Positions 47,185-59,208 of a stretch of DNA of 64,000 nucleotides are shown one piece after another; position 1 is the stretch's first letter; each line of letters opens with the position of its first letter. Below the pieces are notes generated by a model that saw only the letters and a program-made list of their open reading frames with translations, had not been told where the DNA came from and did no database searches. The position numbers were made by a program, and so were the translations under genes. This DNA comes from Holothuria scabra (Eukaryota > Echinodermata > Holothuroidea > Aspidochirotida > Holothuriidae): positions 46,658,879-46,722,878 of the forward strand of contig CM074187.1 of the NCBI GenBank assembly GCA_037179385.1. The letters are read 5' to 3'.

Positions 47185-47341
47185 TGGCAAAGGAAAGTCT
47201 GGCTCCATTAATTTGAAGCAGGATACATTCAGGAAGCACCTTCTGTGCATTCAATCATGACTGCATCAAAGTTGAGGGGATATGTATCCATTTTAGGTGG
47301 AATCATCGTCCATCTGACTCTCGGGACTCTATACAGCTATG
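47185..47341 (+). CDS. MFS transporter (oxalate/formate antiporter-like), exon with start codon
   Basis: An acceptor TATATATTCCAG precedes 47185. The ATG at 47257 is set by an in-frame TAA at 47209, so 47185-47256 is 5' untranslated. The 28 codons read MTASKLRGYVSILGGIIVHL then TLGTLYSY, and the exon ends after one base at a consensus donor GTAAGTG (47342), phase 1. The peptide is the typical start of the OFA branch of the major facilitator superfamily: short cytoplasmic lead, first helix with GG...HLTLGTLYS(Y/F)G. It joins in frame to 61683-61750. Members move small monocarboxylates (lactate, pyruvate, oxalate/formate) across membranes. The substrate here is not determinable; animal homologues are often labelled lactate- or pyruvate-carrier-like. 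Confidence 0.8.
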
Positions 47342-47518
47342 GTAAGTGCAGTTTAACTTGTAGTAAATTGTGAAATTAAATGGTGCATAGAAAATGTTTT
47401 CCTTTTTTTTTTTTGAACTGGACTATACATAATCACCAAAGTTTTTTTTTTTTGACATTAACAAATCAGTCGTCAATTGTATCAAGAAAACCTGTTTAAT
47501 CTATTATCTTACAAGTGG

Positions 47519-47731
47519 CAGGCCTTGAATTTTGAGACGTGCCAGTGCGATTACACACCATTACTCGCCTCAAATCACTGTAAGGGGTACAATTTTTAGC
47601 ACGCCTTGATGAAGATTGGGAACTCAGATGAATGTATTAAAGATAGGAAAACAGCACACCTACCACACTCCTTAATTTCCTCAGGAGTGTGATTTGTAGC
47701 ACACCTGGAAAATTTAAAAACTCAAGTCCTG
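47519..47731. mobile_element. hAT-like MITE relic with CAGGCCTTGAATTTTGAG end
   Basis: The left end CAGGCCTTGAATTTTGAG is mirrored by AAAACTCAAGTCCTG at the right. Internal AGCACGCC / AGCACACC words repeat. No good 8-bp duplication remains, so it is probably old. Confidence 0.45.
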
Positions 47732-49049
47732 ATTTAGTGTCTGGGATGAAGTTTTAGATAATTTGAGCATATCATTAGCATTTCTAAAAATAAATGGAGG
47801 TTAATTTGAAAGTGAAGTTTTAAATATTTAGGCTGCCATTTCTGTAACACTGATGACTCACAGGAAGTAATAAGTGGTTGAATAGATATCTTGCAAGAAC
47901 TTGGAAAACTCAGAGAATTCTGCTTGGGCAGTAAGCATTCATATACTTTACTGTACAGGGTAAGTCATAAAAATTGAATGAAAAATTTTCTATTTAAAGC
48001 AAGTCTGAAACTAATGATGGCCAAGAAGAATTTCAGCCAGTTTGAGTTGCGGCAATAACAGCTGGTTCAAATGTTATCAGGGAACACAATACAAAACAGA
48101 ATATTGTGAGCAGGCATATCAAATGATATGTTCCCCACATTTTCATGGCATGACTTTGTGCAATGGATGATACAATATGAAAGTTTCCACTAAGTAATGG
48201 AGATAAAGTCTACAAAGTTTAACTCATACGATTGCCTTTATTTCTCACACTGTACTGTAGTTATGGGGAAATAAGCATTTACAGCTGGGTATTTGTTCCC
48301 CCCCCCCCCCCCCCACTTATGCCCTCCATCAAAAGACTGCCTATGATAGCCAAAGCCTTCTATATACTCATCATGTACCCAGAATACTGCTATGAATGTA
48401 GTTGAACTGACTCTTTATCCCAATAGGACATCCTTTGAACAGATCTCCCAACAGGCCATCCATTGAACAGATCATTGTATAATAGTGTAGGCATGTGAGA
48501 CTTCCTGGTTACATGAGGAACAAACCAGACTGTGATGGTCTCTGAATACTTTAACAATAGCAGAGACCCTCATGGTCTGGTGGGTCTCTGAATACTGTAA
48601 CAGTAGCATCTGTGGGTACATTTGTGTTTACTTTCCTGCTCATTTGAGTTGCAGTGCATTCCGTACAGTTTCTGTGAGAGGTTGGCTGGGTCAGCAGATC
48701 AGTGCTGTATAGGAGTTTATAAAAATTAGTAGCCACTGGTTCCTGGAAATGGAAAAATTAACAAACCTTTCAAATTTACTCATAATTTTAATTGATGGTC
48801 TCATAACAAGTAGGGTTAACACTAACTTAAGTGTGCCTCTAAATGTTGTAGGCCAACCCATAACCAAAATGTCGAATTGTGGAGGGGGAAGGTGAACAGG
48901 TGGGGGACACAGCAATCTAGGAGTTTCACTGGCAGATGGGAGACTTGACAGAAAAGTCTTGGAGTTGTGGTACGGCATACTGGTTTATTTTCCTTCAATG
49001 CAAAAGCTTTCAGTAGAAATATTCTTTTTTTTTTTTTTTATTTCTTTTT

Positions 49050-49190
49050 GAGGGAGGGGAGGCATGTTTGAAGCAATGCTCAAACTTACCAAAATACATG
49101 TAGACAGCCTTTAAAACCCCTTGTATGTACCTTACAGGGTCCTTGAATCAAGCTTAAATTGCTCCTCTGAACCCATGTCTACGTATGGAA
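49050..49190. repeat. Dispersed repeat R2 (partial copy 3)
   Basis: GGGAGGGGAGGCATGTTTGAAGCAATG and the following CAGCCTTTAAAACCCCTT parallel the tails of 3735-3990 and 46905-47120. Partial and diverged. Confidence 0.4.
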
Positions 49191-50049
49191 AATTGCAGCA
49201 TCAGTTTGGACATGAGGTTTGGTACTGTAGAAATAAATCCCATTTTCAAGTTTCTGGCAGAATTCCAGAGGGTTGAGGGTAGAGCTAGAAAGAAAAAGAA
49301 AACATCGTTTGAGCTACAGTTCTGACAGGAAAGCAAGCTACACGTACCAAGCTCAGCAAGGGTTTTTACATGCTAGGATCCACTGTCTGGTGCAGTACCA
49401 CAGTGGGGGCAAGAAGTATGAAGAAGGGGTGAATGCAGGTGTAATTGAGTTTGATGTCCAAGATTTTAGAATTTAGGATGACCAACTATTGTTATTGCAT
49501 ACAGTATGAACTGTTTGGTGCTTTACCCCCACACACACGTATTGTACAGTATAACACACACTTCGTATCATTGAAATGCTAACAAAAATCATGTGATGTT
49601 TCCATGTACAAACAGAAAGCATTCAGTAACTCGTGATTTCAGACCTCATTTGTTTACAAATCTGTACTCACACCTGAACAAGATTACAGTATGATATCAT
49701 ACAGGTAATATGGTCAGTGTAATAACTTAGTCACATGATACTGCACCTCAAACTTGTCATGTGTAATCAAAATTAGGTCTCTACAACCTTTATCTCCAAT
49801 CAAGGTTCACTGCCTTGTGTGTACTTAGAGTGTTCAAACTTCAACTGTAATTGTTTATTTCAAAAGGTAATTGTAGACTGGTTTTGTCAGGTACAACACA
49901 TGCAGGGCTCGAAATTGGGAGAACATGCTCCAGAAATGTGAAATTTGATTCGGACAGCCAATATCAATATATTGTCCATGGGACAACCATTTACACCTGT
50001 AAAGTACACTATACTTGTGTACACCCTAAATGTAAGCCTGCTTCATGTA

Positions 50050-50357
50050 AAAGGCCTACCCCTCTCTCTCCAAACTATAATTTTTGTACTTAGTTCACAA
50101 AAATTCTCAATTGGCACAGCTCTTTGATTGCCAGCAAGTTAAGAAAATGCAGAGCACTAGAGCTCATACTTTAGGCCTATTACACAGCATGTACTGTACC
50201 GAGTGTTTTGATTGCACTGAGATCTTGAATAATACTCATGCACTCATCTGTGGCAATGAATTGACATTGTGTCTGGATGAGGATGAATTTTAGATAGTCG
50301 TGGGAGGGGCTTAAAGGAAAATTGGAACTGTTTGGGTAAAGAGAACTAGTAAGTCCT
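50050..50357. mobile_element. TTAA-type MITE, family A (copy 3)
   Basis: The right end is followed by TTAA (50358-50361). The left end is decayed (GTAA instead of TTAA). The interior retains the CAATTGGCACAGCTCTTTGA, TGTGTCTGGATGAGGATGAA and GTGGGAGGGGCTTA landmarks. Confidence 0.8.
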
Positions 50358-51147
50358 TTAAAGGTCATGTGACATGAAATCAACAAAATTGGCTCCTTGA
50401 TGTTAAAAGAAAAAAACAAGACAATGTAGCTGCAATTCCCCAAATTTGTCAAAAATTGACTATTTTACATGGCAATTTCTTATTTGCCCGAAATCATTAA
50501 TTGGTATGATCTCAATATGCAAATCTTCTAATGTTATGAGAGGGAAATGTCAAATATAGCTAATGTTATCCTTTGTTTTTATAATCTTTATTTCAAGGAC
50601 AGTTGTAACATTAGTCTGTCTGGAGGGTTTTATTTTGGAAGTTTAAATTGTGTCCTTGAAAATCTTCAGTATCAATTACAGTACCAAACCATAAACTATC
50701 TGATGAGTAATTTAGAGGTAAATAATAAATGCTTAACAAAAGAAATGTGAAAACTATGCAACACTCAACATCATTATTTATGCATACCCAGCAAGTTGCT
50801 TTAGAAATCATTCAAACTTTGAAGAGACATATCTTAAGATCCAAAAAAGAGTTTGAAATGATATTGATGGATTTGTCCTAAGACAAGTTCACTCCCTAAC
50901 TGCCAAGTGAAGTCAGGACATTTTCCTGAGATGTTACACTACCTTTAAAGCAGGATTCTATTCAAATGTTCCCCCTTTGGGCTACAGGTTGTTGAATGTA
51001 TCCATGGTATGTACATAAGAGGTGACGAAAGGAAAGAACTTTCACAGTGTTTGAACTGTATTTGAAAAGGAGCTTGAACTTGTATTGTATTCAAAACTGT
51101 ATTTAATGTTTCCTATACCTTATTTTCTACAGTACTGTACAGTAGTC

Positions 51148-51618
51148 AAGGCTGTTCAGAAAACCGGTTTTTATTTGAAAACCGGTTAAAACCGGTTTTG
51201 TGTGATTCAGTTTTTGGAGTTTTCGAGAAACCTAAAAACAGGTTTCTAGGAAAAAACCAGTTAGTACTGTAACTAATTGTGATTTTTGTTCCATTTCAAA
51301 TTTTACTTGGATAAGGCATCCCACACTTTTTTAATGGAAAGTTTCTACTTATTGCTGGTGTGTAGAAGGATTTGTTGAAAAACTTGACTTTTGGTTTAAC
51401 TTTTGACAAATAGTTGTGCAAATTTTTTTCAAAACCTGTGGCACCTAATACAGTGTAGGTACATACATGAAGTCATGAACCACAATAAAGAACTTGTGTG
51501 CGTACGTGTGTTATGCATATTGTCAGAGAAGATTTTGAAAAAACCAGTTTTGATTTAGAAACTGGTTTTCATGGCCACCAAAACCAGTTTCCAATTTTTT
51601 ACTAACTGTCACAGCCTT
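51148..51618. mobile_element. hAT-like MITE with AACCGGTT-rich ends
   Basis: CAAGGCTGTTC on the left and CACAGCCTT on the right are inverted. Subterminal regions carry repeated AAACCGGTTTT words on the left and AAACCAGTTTT / AAACTGGTTTT (deaminated forms) on the right. The target duplication is not clear. Confidence 0.55.
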
Positions 51619-52751
51619 AACTATAGGTGACTCTATGTAACACATTTGTGTTCCTATGTCATTAAAGGGAAATATTGCATTTGTTTTGCAAGAAAAATTC
51701 AGCCTTTTAAACTAATATTTATTGACACAGCTTGACAGATTATTAAAAATAAGGCAGTATGGTCTTTTCAAAAAATAAACTGTTTTCCTCAGATGGAAAC
51801 TCAGTTGTTTGATGCTTAAGAATAAATTGTTCACCCAAACTTTCAACATTTCAAATGATGAAAGGTCCATTCTCCTTTTGTGCATATTATTTTGAAGAGA
51901 TGTAGCTATTGATGTGGTTTATGATTAAGACTGAATTATTAGATAGTGTCTGAGCCTTTTTCTTTGTACTCTTTGTTGGAGCATTTTAAACACAATATTT
52001 TCCTTTAAACATCATCTAAGTAACTGCAGTAAACTCCAATTCTGTATGACTAGACTAATTTTACACCACTTGTAATGAAATCTTAATGATAAGCCAATTA
52101 TATTTAATGATGGGGCAGCCTAAAATTTGGTGGAAGTCTCGGACAACCAAATTTTTTAAACACTTATCCCAGGGACACCAGATTATTTACCAAAATTTCA
52201 AGCCCTGATCATGTGTTATGGATGATGTATGGGCAAAGGTGGCTTCCAGTACATGCCAAATTTTCCTCTGAGTTTTAGAGGGTGTGAGTTGGTACTAGTC
52301 CATGGGATGGAATCTTGCCAGGCTTTGACACCAAAAGGGAGGGAGAACTATGACTTCTGCTGTACAGTAGCTGGTATAGTGAAGATGGCAATTAGAGCAA
52401 TTTTTTGTGTGGTGGTGGCAAAGATATGTGAGGTGACTGCCTAACAAAAAGAATGCAAGGGGAAACCCTGCATACATTACTGTACATGTTACATGCATAG
52501 TGACTGGCATACTGTAGTAACAGAACCAGAGAGTGAAACCCCTTTCTGTCAAAAAGTGTCTCATGGTTTTCCTTTTTTCTGTCCACATCTATTAACTAGT
52601 TCAATAGTGGCCTATAGCCAGAACCAAACACATGGTACAGTAGGCCTGATAGTTTTGTTTGACCATAATTCAATTTCAAAAAATTTTTCTTTCAAGAAAT
52701 ATTTGTCTTTTTCTGATCCTTCATGTAAACAAGTTTGGTATTTTGTTGTCA

Positions 52752-53150
52752 CATGGAATTATGCGGCACAGCATGGGATACACAAACCGAGCTCAGCACA
52801 TACTGTAGCATACAGCATTCCCTTATTTCCATCAGTGCATGCCTACAACACTAAGTGTCTAGCTAGACAACTTGAATGAAAATAGGGGTCTCAGTCCTAC
52901 TTTACTGCATATTAAAATGCAAGATTTTACACCAAAAACATAATTTAGACACAATCTGCAACACTAAACTACACTTGAGATCCGTCCTTGCAGTATGTTA
53001 TGGATGGATAAAGAAAGAATGATTTCATGAAGTTTTCATGTAACTCAAATTTTGGAGTATGTGTTTTAGGTGTGGGGTCAGTTTCTTTACCCTGAAAATT
53101 TGGAGGAACGACTTGTACATGTCATCTGCATAGCCACCCAGATGAAGTAC
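52752..53150. repeat. Dispersed repeat R3 (copy 2)
   Basis: Full-length relative of 8058-8425 in the same orientation, about 80% similar by eye. Confidence 0.75.
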
Positions 53151-53749
53151 CAAACTGGCGTATTGAAGGTACAGTAGGCCTATTCCTTATTTTTTGACAT
53201 TCAATGCCTTCTAACATGTAAAATTTCCAGAGAAGTAAGTTTTAGCCAATCCCCTCTCTTTCAGAATAATTCTGTGTAAAATCTTCTTAATAAATACCTG
53301 TGATTGATTAATAATGAGTGGCTAGCTAAAACTGTAGCTGACAACCAAATTTTCTTGAGGGCACCTAAAAGTAGTGAAATGGTTGCCCCAAAGACAACCA
53401 TGACATTTGCTGAAAATCAAGACCTGCACAGCACTGCCCAACCCTTTATACTGAACATGTATTTAGATCTGCTCTTTTTTCATCAAGCATCATTTGCTGT
53501 TAAAGGGGCAATGTCAATGTTTCCAAGGTTCTCGTTCTGGAGGGTAAAAGTTCCTGAAGCTTGGGACCATCCGCACAGTTTCTAGGAACATTGAACCCCA
53601 AGAATAACAAACCTTGTAATCGTCGCCAAATCATCAAGGTAAATGCAAAAACGAGGAACTTGAACCTTGAGAGCATCGCATAGATCCCCTAGCTAAAGGG
53701 CAAGAGCAGTCACCCCAACTTGAAGTAGTGTAGTTCCATATGATGTTCA

Positions 53750-54428
53750 CCAAAAAAAATATTATGTTGCACAATAATTTTTGACTTGAACTCACATTAC
53801 CTGCTTTGTTTCTCTTTGAAGTTGAAAATGTTTTCATGACCTTGAACACTCCCTGTTTGGTTGCACACAGTAGCATGTTAGGCAGAGAGGGCTTAATTCA
53901 TTACATCACCCCATAGGAGTAAAGAAACTGTCTCATACATGTACAAGGTACAGTAACTTTCAGAAAACCTGAAATACAAAGACTTTAATTTAAAGGTAAA
54001 GAGCAGTCCCCAAAACTTGTTTTGAAGGAAAAGCTAGCTAACACAATTTTCCTCATTTCTTTTCAAAGTGTCTTTCATTACATTTTATGACTGTACTATT
54101 GCATATTCAAGGCAAACCAAGCAGTTACAGTATTTCTAGTAAATTTCACATTTGAAGAGAAAAAAATGTTGTCACATGACTCCCAACAGCCAATCATGAA
54201 ATGAGAGGGTCTACTACACTTCTTCAATTTGGGATGACAGCTCTTGCCCTTTAAATAGCACAACAATGACATCACAAGTTATTGCACATTGTACCATCTT
54301 AAATCGGGTGAATAACCTTCAACATTTTAAATCTCAGCTCAGGAATGTCATATGAAGATGGGGATTGGACTGTTTGAATTAATTTTTCATGCTCACAAAT
54401 GAATTTTTGACTTGAGGTATTGTACACC
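53750..54428. mobile_element. Foldback MITE, family B (copy 3), interrupted
   Basis: Matches the element at 3121-3681 from TGTTGCACAATAATTTTTG to GACTTGAGGTATTGTACACC. It is split by a 257-bp TTAA-flanked insertion at 53994-54250. The left outer arm is missing or replaced by unrelated sequence. Confidence 0.7.
53994..54250. mobile_element. TTAA-flanked MITE nested in family B copy 3
   Basis: The ends AGGTAAAGAGCAGTC and GACAGCTCTTGCCCT are inverted, and TTAA lies on both sides (53990-53993 and 54251-54254). Family B copy 1 lacks the insertion at the equivalent place (near 3505-3515), giving an empty-site comparison. A half-copy end of the same family (AAAGGGCAAGAGCAGTC) lies at 53695-53712. 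Confidence 0.8.
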
Positions 54429-54967
54429 TAAAGGTGTTCACGCATTCACATTTGCCATGCAGCTGTTAAATTATACGTACTGTAACCCCTGCAGTAATCA
54501 ATATGCAAACTGTACTGTACATGTTCATGGCCTGATTGGCACTACAATTTGAATTTGTCCTCATTTGCCTTTGTAGATGATATTACTGTATGTAAATGAA
54601 TAAAGGCGTCCAAGTGAGCTTACATGTCTCATGTGTACAGCGTTGCATAGCAAATATTCTGTCTATGGGGTCCATATTCATACAGTATGTCTAGCAGTAC
54701 CATTCAATGCATATTATCTGTGATATCATCGTAGGACTAATGTTGCATAATTTATTCATGAAAACTGCTCACAGTATCTACAGTGCAAAAATAGTGCAGT
54801 TTTATTCTAATCTGTTGTTACTAGCATCACTGTCAGCGTACATGTGATACCTTATAGTACTGTACAGTATCTGGTCAGATAAATTACTTTAAAGGCTGAA
54901 ATTGTAACATGTCAGCAAAACCCGGTACACAGTATATAAATAATTTTAGAATGAACTTTGTTTGGCA

Positions 54968-55763
54968 TACCCTATTTACTCTATTAAACGCCCCGGGGGC
55001 GTGAAATTTTCGTTAAGGGGGGCGTTTATTAGAGTCAAATTTATGTAACTTCTGATAAACTGCTACATATGGCATATTTGTCCATTTGCTTGTCAGCTTC
55101 ACAATCAGCTGTGAGCTCCTCCTCAATGATCGGTAACCAAATTTCCCTATAAATATGGTAGCCACGAACAGCACTCTGAACTTTGCAAGTGTGATCAACT
55201 TTCGCCGACATCTTGATATGTAATGTTACACACAGAAGTGACTTTTTTATGTGCCCGCGGCATATGCATGCATGCATGCTGTGCACAGTATACAGCCAGG
55301 CCTCACAGTACTATACTGACCGGCCGGCTATACGCACGTACATATGGTAATTGCATAATAGTTACCGTGAGTAGCACCATTAGCAGTACATACCCGTTCA
55401 TAGCATTTCACTGTTAAACAGTTTTCCTATGTGGAATTTGGATTTTTATGTTAGGCTGTTCGGATAGGCTAGCGAATGTTTGTATACCTACGGTATGTAC
55501 AGTACCACTTTCGAACCGCAAACGAAGCAGTATAGGTTCGCGGTACGTGATAGCGTGATGGATATCAACAGAAATTAGTTGCAGAAACATGCCTTTTGCT
55601 TCAGGATACAGTATGGGACTTCAGGAGATTTCGTGGCTTCAATTCAGGACTATTTCATTTTACCATATTGTCTTTGGAATTAACAATTTCACTTTATGCA
55701 ATGTGACGAAAAAGTTGGGGGGTGTTCATTAGAGAGGTGGCGTTAAATAGAGTAAATACGGTA
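54968..55763. mobile_element. MITE with TACTCTATTAAACGCC ends
   Basis: TACCCTATTTACTCTATTAA (54968) and the inverse of AGAGTAAATACGGTA (ending 55763) form terminal repeats of about 25 bp, continuing with GGGGCG / CGCC. TA dinucleotides occur at both outer edges, which would suit a TA-target element. The interior is CpG-richer than the intron around it. A 23-bp-scale palindromic GCATGCATGCATGC stretch is at 55264-55278. Confidence 0.7.
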
Positions 55764-56670
55764 TATTTAGGCTTTTCTCATATATAATTTGCCTTTAAGT
55801 GCAATCTTCTTAACAAACTGAAAAGTCAGATCTGAAGAATAGAGTAGCCTATACACTGTACTACTGTAGTACCATATTTATAGCAACTAGTGTAGCATGT
55901 TTAGCAACATAATTAATTATTGAAAGAATGAAACAAAACTTGTTTAAACAGAGGCTTCTATTTGTGCAAGTGGGAATTGACATTTATATTTTGATATCAA
56001 ACTAAGCACTTCATAAATTTTGAAAGTGCTTTGAGTGTTTGGATTAGAATTGAAGTATTTAATTGGTACAGAGTAACCACACTTTGTGAACACAACCTGT
56101 GTTGTAAGGCATAACTGGAGTTGCATATTAAATCTGAGGTTTTTTAGTGGATTCAAGTTTAACAGGGGCATGAAAACAATTGAAAAAATTAAGGTGAGGG
56201 GGGAAGAAGTTGGGGGCATAGTTAGTTTGGGTGGGATATTAAGCTACTGTTCCAGAAACGTTCAGGGTAGCAAAAAAAAAACCAGTAACCAGTGGCAAAT
56301 CACTTTCTATCTAGGCATTTGCTGCCACCTATTTTTCGTTCGACCACAGACTGTCTACTTGGTTGCACATTGGCAGATTTCCAGATGTAGCCCCTGGCTA
56401 AGTACAGTACTTAGCCACCTACTGAGAAAAATTTTGACTACCCAGCTGGCAGTCTACCTATGTACAGTTGTACACCATTTGTGCAGAGTTATTCACATTC
56501 CTTATTTCATTTTTTTCACTTCCACAAAACAACTGCTGTTTTTTTTATTTGTGTTGCCATCCATGGAGAAAGTATGAAGAGCTAACAAAGTGCCCTTTTG
56601 GAAATTGAAATAAATAAAAAAGCGATATTTTGACATAAAAGGAAATTCACAAGCCTGCCAACAGTAATGG

Positions 56671-56898
56671 CCTGTGTACACTGGACACATTTTAGGATAC
56701 ATTTGTGGTAACATGTTGCTGACTCGGCTGGACACAAATGTTTTGACCCTGTGTAAACTGGACACATGTCACAGACACAAGTTGCGACACATGTTGCCCC
56801 TTGTGTCTGCTCTTTAGACATTGGCAGCATTTTCAGACACAAGGTGTTTTGGCAACATGTTTCAACATGTGTCGTGAAATGTGCCTAGTGTACACAGG
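56671..56898. mobile_element. MITE with CCTGTGTACACT ends
   Basis: CCTGTGTACACTGGACACAT (56671) is mirrored by ATGTGCCTAGTGTACACAGG (ending 56898). The interior repeats the theme (TGTAAACTGGACACATGT, CAACATGT), so much of the 228 bp can fold on itself. No target duplication was found. Confidence 0.7.
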
Positions 56899-57465
56899 GA
56901 TTTAGGCATAATAGTAGTCTTAATTGTCACAAGCAGGCAATGATTAGTTCCTACAGTACTACTGTACCAGGTTGGGGGGGAGGGGGATTCCAGGTTGAAT
57001 TTAAGGGATTACAAGTGCATTTGGTCACTGTGACAGCTATTTTGTTTCATTTGTTTAGGTGGGGATTGTAAATTATTAAGTTACAGTATAATATCAAAGT
57101 GCACGTCTGTCATACTGTGGTCTCACAGTTGAGATAACTCTGTGTTACTTTGAGCAGGGAGTGGCAGCTACTTCCTGTTTTGAGTTCTAGTAATGTGGGA
57201 ATGTGAGTTTACTCAGGGTCTGTGATTAAATTTCAATCCACCTCAGGTGGCAGGGTTCTGTGGTTTTAAAATACTGTGTAACTTGTGGTTTTCAATTAAG
57301 GTTACAGGTAATTTAGCTGGTGATGACCCATACTCTCTAGCATTTGACAGCAGTTTGTACTGCAATACTTGATCTTGTTACTGTGCTGGGGTTGCACAAT
57401 TAACCCAATCAACCTAACTCAGGGTATATGAGAAAATGGACTGGAAATCATGCAATGTACTGTGC

Positions 57466-57670
57466 AGTAGCATAGCCACAAAGGGGGGTTGGGGTCAGAA
57501 CCCCCTCCCATAACCCAACCTTGCAATTCAAAAAAAAAAAAACAGGAAATAGAGGTTTCCTCTGTCTCTCTCTCCATAGACTTTTCCCTCATGTTGTGCC
57601 CCCAAACCCCCTCCATGATACCAAAACTCCCCCCCTCCCCCAATGATACAATCCTGGCTACATGCCTGGT
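57466..57670. mobile_element. MITE with GTAGCATAGCCA ends
   Basis: CAGTAGCATAGCCACAAAGG at the left and ATCCTGGCTACATGCCTGG at the right are partly inverted, with G-rich and C-rich subterminal runs as in 42638-42833. A poly-A run lies at 57531-57542. Confidence 0.5.
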
Positions 57671-57680
57671 ACTATGCCTC

Positions 57681-57996
57681 AAAGGCAAGCAACTCTCACC
57701 CCAAACTACAATACTGTTTTTGTAGTAGTTTCACAGAAATTCTCAATTGGCACATGCAGTTCTTTGATTGACAGCAAGTTAAGAAAAGCAGAGTACTTTG
57801 GCTCATATATTACACAGCATGTACTTAACTGATAATCTGGGGTTGTGTACACTCTCACCCTGAAGCAATAAACTGAGAAAACTGAGATTGTGTCTGGATG
57901 AGGATGAGCTTATATACAGTCATGGGAGAGACTCATAGGTACAGTACTTATGAAGGTTAGGAGAATTTGAACTGTTTGGGTGAGAGGATTAGGTCT
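57681..57996. mobile_element. TTAA-type MITE, family A (copy 4)
   Basis: The right end AGGTCT abuts TTAA (57997-58000), which is shared with the next copy. The left end AAAGGCAAGCAACTCTCACC has lost its TTAA. Contains AATTCTCAATTGGCACA and TGTGTCTGGATGAGGATGA as in the other copies. Confidence 0.8.
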
Positions 57997-58000
57997 TTAA

Positions 58001-58298
58001 AGGCCCAGTTCTCTCATCCCAAACAGTACCAATTCTCGTAACCTTCTTACTGAAGCCCCTCCCACAATTGTCTGAAATTCATCCTTATCCAGTCACAATC
58101 TCAGTTTATTGCTTCTGGGTGTGTGGAAAAGCCTTGTGTATAACCAAAACACTCTCAGTACAGTTCATGCTGTGTACTATAAGCTTTGGTAATCTGCATT
58201 GTTTGAATTACAGGTAACAGTCAATCAAAAAGCTTGGCCAATGGAGAGTTTCTGTACCCCCTTCAAGAAATGTTGTTTGGAGTGAGAGGATTGGCCCT
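58001..58298. mobile_element. TTAA-type MITE, family A (copy 5), opposite orientation
   Basis: Bounded by TTAA at 57997-58000 and 58299-58302. The ends are AGGCCCAGTTCTCTCATCCC and AGTGAGAGGATTGGCCCT. It is inverted relative to copy 4 and shares one TTAA with it, so one of the two apparently inserted at the edge of the other. Confidence 0.85.
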
Positions 58299-58334
58299 TT
58301 AAATGGCAGATCTGTATTGGTAGAAGGGAGACTA

Positions 58335-59208
58335 CAGTACTGCTCAAAAGTAACTGATGGAATGCGCTCCTGTGTACAGAGGCTAATTGTTGCGGAATGC
58401 TAGTTTTTCCGTGAGGGCAGCAAGCAGAAAATCTTTTCTAATTTTGTTTCAAAATAATGGTTATTAAATACTTAGTTATGGGTTACGGTGATTTGGTACA
58501 TTTCACACGTCCTTTCATAATGCTGTATCAGAATTTTGACAAAAGGTTCATTAGCTGTTACAAGGAGCTGTTATTTTGGTTGGTGTCGTGTGCGCGACCC
58601 ATCTTCAAGAACGTGAAAGGGTGTTGCTGTTCCGTTTCCCTTCGCTATGCAATGAAAAAAACTTCGGCGGAACGAAACTACTGTACCTCCTGCAAAAACA
58701 TGTCACGTATGAAAATGTTGCGACATTTTACGGATGCATAGCACCTTTTGGCAGTCTGCTAACTGCACATACGTCCGTGTGCTGCTCTCAATAGTTCACC
58801 AACGAATAAGCTAAACGAGAGTCAACAATCGCCGTAAAGGAAATTTGGCACTTTGCATGAATGGATTTCGGGGCCAAATAAGCCTAAAATATTTTTCTTT
58901 AATCAAAACTATTCACTCATTCAACTTATAAGTTTCCAAGTTGTTGTGATGAACCTCCAAGAGTTGACCGTGCATGAATAGTCACACAGATAAAAACTCT
59001 TTATAATACGTAACGGTAAATTTCGCTTACCGTTACAGTCAGCAAGCACAATAGGTAGTAGAATGGGAGTACACAGTGAATGGGGTCTGCTGCACTATGA
59101 ATGGAAGACGGACTGCGTGGATTGCGGGGGCTTTGTCTCCCTGCAATCAGAGCGTAATTTCGGATTAGAGCTCACTCTTTTTTCCTCAGTTACTTTTGAG
59201 CAGTACTG
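58335..59208. mobile_element. Non-autonomous Tc1/mariner-type element
   Basis: A perfect 23-bp terminal repeat starts CAGTACTGCTCAAAAGTAAC at 58335 and ends at 59208. TA lies immediately outside both ends, the target duplication of Tc1/mariner elements, and the terminal style (CAGT...CAAAAGTA) is typical of Tc1-like members. The 874-bp interior is CpG-rich, contains the hairpin TAACGGTAA...TTACCGTTA near 59010-59034, and shows no DDE transposase. Confidence 0.9.

Larger units (their letters stand above)
49903..52207. mobile_element. Candidate large hAT-like relic containing nested insertions
   Basis: CAGGGCTCGAAATT at 49903 and AAAATTTCAAGCCCTG ending 52207 are inverted, the usual hAT terminal style. 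Between them lie a family A copy (50050-50357) and another element (51148-51618). No target duplication survives, so the pairing of these two ends is uncertain. Confidence 0.35.

Noticed and set aside
56086..56577. 163-codon plus-strand open frame
   Set aside because: Peptide is a patchwork without recognisable family; lies in intron sequence of the transporter gene with poly-A/T tracts; no conserved motif.
58457..58741. Cysteine-containing open frames in the Tc1/mariner-type element
   Set aside because: No helix-turn-helix or DDE motif; overlapping frames in two phases look equally good, as expected for non-coding sequence.
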